NCBI RefSeq assembly: GCF_900177645.1 | Contig: NZ_FXAO01000002.1 | Span: forward strand, 124,001-188,000 | From: Arenibacter troitsensis | Lineage (GTDB): Bacteria > Bacteroidota > Bacteroidia > Flavobacteriales > Flavobacteriaceae | Length of the DNA stretch: 64,000 nucleotides | Direction: 5' to 3' | Shown here: positions 61,613 through 64,000 of the stretch, in pieces | Layout of the letters: each line of letters starts with the position of its first letter | How positions within the stretch are numbered: the first letter of the stretch is position 1 | Position numbers and translations under genes: made by a program | Notes under the pieces: model-generated | What the model was told of the DNA's origin: nothing | The model's database searches: none | What the model saw: the letters and a program-made list of their open reading frames with translations, nothing else

Positions 61613-62026
61613 ATGAAAAATATTGGAATATGGATGGACAGGGAAAAAGCCCATATCATCCGGTTGGAGAACAAAGAAGAGAAATTGGAAACCATTTTTT
61701 CTGAGATGGAATTTTTTAATCGCAAGGGTACCTCCGGACCTAGGGTAAAATCTGGTGCAACCCAAGACGTTACACATGAGCGCACCTATCTGGAAAGGGA
61801 GAAAGCACAATTGAAATCATATTTTAAAAAACTTGCAGATGCCATAGGCGATGCAGATTCTATAGCGCTTTTTGGCCCGGCAGATACCAATGAAAAATTT
61901 AAAAAAGAACTACTGGAACACCACAAAGGCCTGGCAGAAAAAGTCAAAGCCGTAACCAAAGCCGATAGCATGACCGAAAACCAGACCAAAGCCTTGGTCA
62001 GGGACTTTTTTGGCCAAAAAAAATAG
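61613..62026 (+). CDS. Small protein resembling bacterial eRF1-like (BaeRF) domains
   Basis: 137 residues. The opening 'IGIWMDREKAHIIRLENKEE' resembles the 'GIWIDHRKA-x-IV' start of small bacterial relatives of release factor eRF1 domain 2. The later 'SIALFGPADTNEKFKKELLE' followed by a charged helix 'HHKGLAEKVKAVTKADSMTE' also fits that group. A ribosome-related role in stress is possible but unproven. An eRF1-like gene (Rv2629) is part of the DosR regulon. It is co-transcribed with Usp-11 and ended by a hairpin terminator. Confidence 0.55.
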   Translation: MKNIGIWMDREKAHIIRLENKEEKLETIFSEMEFFNRKGTSGPRVKSGATQDVTHERTYLEREKAQLKSYFKKLADAIGDADSIALFGPADTNEKFKKELLEHHKGLAEKVKAVTKADSMTENQTKALVRDFFGQKK

Positions 62027-62046
62027 TTGGTTATTTTTTAATTGGG

Positions 62047-62083
62047 AGACCGCCTAAACAAAAATTGTTCTGGCGGTCTTATT
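62047..62083 (+). terminator. Rho-independent terminator after the Usp-11 transcript
   Basis: An 8-bp stem AGACCGCC (62047-62054) / GGCGGTCT (62072-62079) with a 17-nt loop and a T-rich tail. It covers the possible TTG start of the MscS gene at 62065, which supports the ATG at 62098 as that gene's start. Confidence 0.8.
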
Positions 62084-62097
62084 TAAATCCATTGCCC

Positions 62098-62997
62098 ATG
62101 AACAGTCCCTTGGACTTTATTAACGACCCTGTAGTATTACGAATTGCCAAACTTTTATTGTGGATACTGGCCATAGTAATTTTCATTGGGTTTCTTCGGA
62201 GGGTCTTAAAAAAAAGAATTGATAATGTCTCCGTTAGATATAAGGCCCAAAAAGGAGTAGAGATTATTGGCTACGTACTAATTACGCTCTTGATCCTAAT
62301 GGCATTTACGGTAGAAAATATAAAGGACTATACTATTATTATAGGACTATTTACTGCTGGTATAACATTTACCCTTCAAGAATTGATTCTAAGTATTGCG
62401 GGATCCTTCTATATCTTTTTTGTAAAGGTCTATAAACCTGGTGATCGTATTGAAATTAACGGCATTAAAGGGGATGTCATTGATATAGATAGCATCTATA
62501 CAACCTTAATGGAAATTGGGGAATGGGTGAGCAGTGACAATTATTCGGGTAGGATCGTCAAGATAAGCAACGCCTTTGTTTTTAAAGGCCCCATAAAGAA
62601 CTATTCCATGGATTTCCCTTTTGTTTGGGACGAACTCAATATACTCATTACCTATGATTCTGATGTTGCCCTGGCAAAAAAACTGGTCCTGGAAAAGGCT
62701 ACGGATTTCCTTTCCGAATACACTAAAAGCTCATTGGCCAAATGGGAGGAAATGGTGGAGCACTATTATATAGAAAATGCCAAAATTGCCCCTACCCTGG
62801 CCATTAGTCCGACGGACAACTGGATTGCGATAAACTTAAGATATATCACGGATTATAAATTAAGGCGTATTACGAAACACGAACTGTTCGAACAGATAGT
62901 ACAGGCCCTTATGGCTACGGATGACAAAGTTAAACTTGCTTCCACCACCTTGCAACTACTAAAAATACCAGAATTGGATATTCATCTAAAGCAATGA
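62098..62997 (+). CDS. MscS-family mechanosensitive channel
   Basis: About 299 residues. Membrane helices lie at ~12-32, ~57-76 and ~80-110. The pore-lining third helix has the pattern 'FTLQELILSIAGSFYIFFVK' and leads to the MscS beta-domain 'YKPGDRIEINGIKGDVIDID'. It would release solutes on hypo-osmotic shock or act as a small-conductance ion channel. It is longer in the C-terminal part than E. coli MscS. The nuclease gene starts 1 bp after its stop codon, so the two are translated together. Confidence 0.9.
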   Translation: MNSPLDFINDPVVLRIAKLLLWILAIVIFIGFLRRVLKKRIDNVSVRYKAQKGVEIIGYVLITLLILMAFTVENIKDYTIIIGLFTAGITFTLQELILSIAGSFYIFFVKVYKPGDRIEINGIKGDVIDIDSIYTTLMEIGEWVSSDNYSGRIVKISNAFVFKGPIKNYSMDFPFVWDELNILITYDSDVALAKKLVLEKATDFLSEYTKSSLAKWEEMVEHYYIENAKIAPTLAISPTDNWIAINLRYITDYKLRRITKHELFEQIVQALMATDDKVKLASTTLQLLKIPELDIHLKQ

Positions 62998-62998
62998 T

Positions 62999-63844
62999 AT
63001 GGAAAAGGAATTGGACATTGAAATTCTAAAATCCTCTGGGGAACGGGCCAAATTTTCTTTGGACAAACTGCGTAAATCCCTAAAACACAGTGGGGCCGAC
63101 CATAATCTAGTGGAACAGATCGTAGGACAGGTGAAGGATGAACTCTATGAGGGCATCTCTACCAATGAAATCTACAATAGGGCCTATGCCCTCCTGAAAA
63201 AGAACAAAGCGATCTTTGCGTCAAAATACAAACTAAAGAAGGCCATATACGAATTGGGACCAACTGGCTTTCCCTTTGAACGTTTTGTGGCCGCCATCCT
63301 GGAATATTCCGGCTACCACACTAGTGTAGATCAAATAATGAACGGTATCTGTGTTACCCATGAAATTGATGTAGTTGCAGAAAAAAATGGAACCGTCACT
63401 ATAATAGAATGTAAATTCCACTCAGAAGAAGGTCGTAACTGCAACGTTAAGATTCCCCTATACATCCATTCCAGATATAACGATGTAAAAGCAAATTGGG
63501 CCACCAAAAAAAACGAAAGTAGGGAACTGGATAAAGGTTGGGTAGTAACCAACACACGCTTTACCAGCGATGCCTCAACCTACGGGAAATGTGTAGGGCT
63601 GAACCTCTTAAGTTGGGACCTACCCTTAAATGATGGACTTAAAGACCGTATAGATCGTTTAGGGCTTTATCCTATTACTGTATCCACCCTACTTAGCAAT
63701 AGGGAAAAACAGTTTTTGTTGAGTAGGGATGTGGTCTTATGCAGGCAGCTTTGGAAAGATAAGTTCTTTTTGGACCATTTGGGAATCTCCAATACCAGGA
63801 AAGAAAAAATCCTGAATGAAATTAAACAACTTTGCAATCATTAG
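62999..63844 (+). CDS. ATP-cone plus Mrr-like restriction-endonuclease-fold protein
   Basis: 281 residues. The ATP-cone (~5-90) starts 'IEILKSSGERAKFSLDKLRK' and has 'GISTNEIYNRAYALLKK'. The nuclease part (~95-215) has 'GFPFERFVAAILEYSGYHTS', the catalytic 'VTHEIDVVAEKNGTVTIIEC' with the K in 'ECKFHSEEG', a PD-(D/E)xK core of the Mrr type. The closing region 'LLSWDLPLNDGLKDRIDRLG' is typical of this two-domain group. The ATP-cone may make nucleic-acid cutting depend on ATP/dATP. No methyltransferase is nearby, so it is not a classic restriction system. Confidence 0.82.
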   Translation: MEKELDIEILKSSGERAKFSLDKLRKSLKHSGADHNLVEQIVGQVKDELYEGISTNEIYNRAYALLKKNKAIFASKYKLKKAIYELGPTGFPFERFVAAILEYSGYHTSVDQIMNGICVTHEIDVVAEKNGTVTIIECKFHSEEGRNCNVKIPLYIHSRYNDVKANWATKKNESRELDKGWVVTNTRFTSDASTYGKCVGLNLLSWDLPLNDGLKDRIDRLGLYPITVSTLLSNREKQFLLSRDVVLCRQLWKDKFFLDHLGISNTRKEKILNEIKQLCNH

Positions 63845-63847
63845 ATC

Positions 63848-64000
63848 ATGAATACTATCAAAATACATTTCCTAGGTGCTTCGGGAACCGTTACAGGCTC
63901 TAAATTCTACTTGGAAACCCCTAAATTGAATCTGATGATCGATTGTGGAATGTTCCAAGGACTAAAGGAACTACGACAACAAAACTGGAATCCCTTGCCC
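63848..64000 (+). CDS. MBL-fold RNA-processing exonuclease, N-terminal fragment
   Basis: Only 51 codons are inside the window. 'TIKIHFLGASGTVTGSKFYL' and 'LMIDCGMFQGLKELRQQNW' match the start of the metallo-beta-lactamase/beta-CASP (CPSF/YSH1-like) exonucleases of bacteria. It starts 3 bp after the ATP-cone nuclease stop, so the two nucleases are co-transcribed. Confidence 0.88.
   Translation, partial: MNTIKIHFLGASGTVTGSKFYLETPKLNLMIDCGMFQGLKELRQQNWNPLP

Noticed and set aside
62065-62097. TTG start for the MscS channel
   Set aside because: It lies inside the hairpin of the terminator at 62047-62079; the ATG at 62098 is free of it.
62999-63844. Restriction-modification system
   Set aside because: There is no methyltransferase or specificity subunit nearby, and the ATP-cone fusion is known from genomes without R-M context.

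Overview
The window looks like about 64 kb of a Flavobacteriaceae chromosome, most likely marine. Three things suggest this: a SusC/SusD pair beside a sulfatase, Bacteroidota-type promoters (-7 element TAnnTTTG) with weak ribosome binding sites, and lipoboxes and protein families typical of the phylum. I cannot name a genus. I saw no rRNA, tRNA, CRISPR array, transposase or phage gene.

Region 1 (about 1-14.7 kb) handles carbohydrate. It has the end of a SusC transporter, a SusD lipoprotein, a family S1 sulfatase, a PhoD-like metallophosphatase and a Tat-exported Gfo/Idh/MocA oxidoreductase, which together look like part of a sulfated-glycan utilisation locus. A decayed gene follows, then a GH63-type glycosidase, a glycogen-debranching-type glucosidase and a second exported Gfo/Idh/MocA protein. 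Region 2 (14.7-17.7 kb) is a minus-strand efflux operon of adaptor, MacB/FtsX-type permease and ATPase.

Region 3 (about 18 kb to the end) is a stress and low-energy island. It carries eleven two-domain universal stress proteins, a small heat-shock protein, a P-type ATPase, a site-2 protease with CBS domains, PfkB-type phosphofructokinase, glucokinase, PEP synthase, phosphotransacetylase with acetate kinase, uracil phosphoribosyltransferase, thioredoxin, a Nim/PNPOx flavoprotein, a divergent sigma-like factor, YtxH and YqjE-like membrane-stress proteins, a patatin, an MscS channel, an ATP-cone nuclease and an MBL-fold RNase. The content recalls the DosR dormancy regulon of Mycobacterium tuberculosis, but the genes and regulators are unrelated in arrangement.

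The main observation is a shared promoter design. Nineteen copies of the 12-bp palindrome TGAY-N4-RTCA lie in intergenic regions between 18.7 and 60.7 kb. In nearly every case the first T of a TAnnTTTG-like -7 box starts 29.5 bp from the palindrome centre. That places the site near -41, the class II position of CRP/FNR activators. Several sites have such a box on both sides, between divergent genes. I found none in the intergenic regions of the first 18 kb.

Two response regulators with REC, cNMP-binding-like and Crp-type HTH domains are encoded beside two PAS histidine kinases and are the obvious candidates to bind these sites. One kinase contains a LOV blue-light domain; the other has a PAS domain with FixL-like residues. 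I propose a two-component, FNR-like regulon that joins light and redox or oxygen sensing to a dormancy and fermentation programme. Site counts come from reading by eye and may be incomplete.
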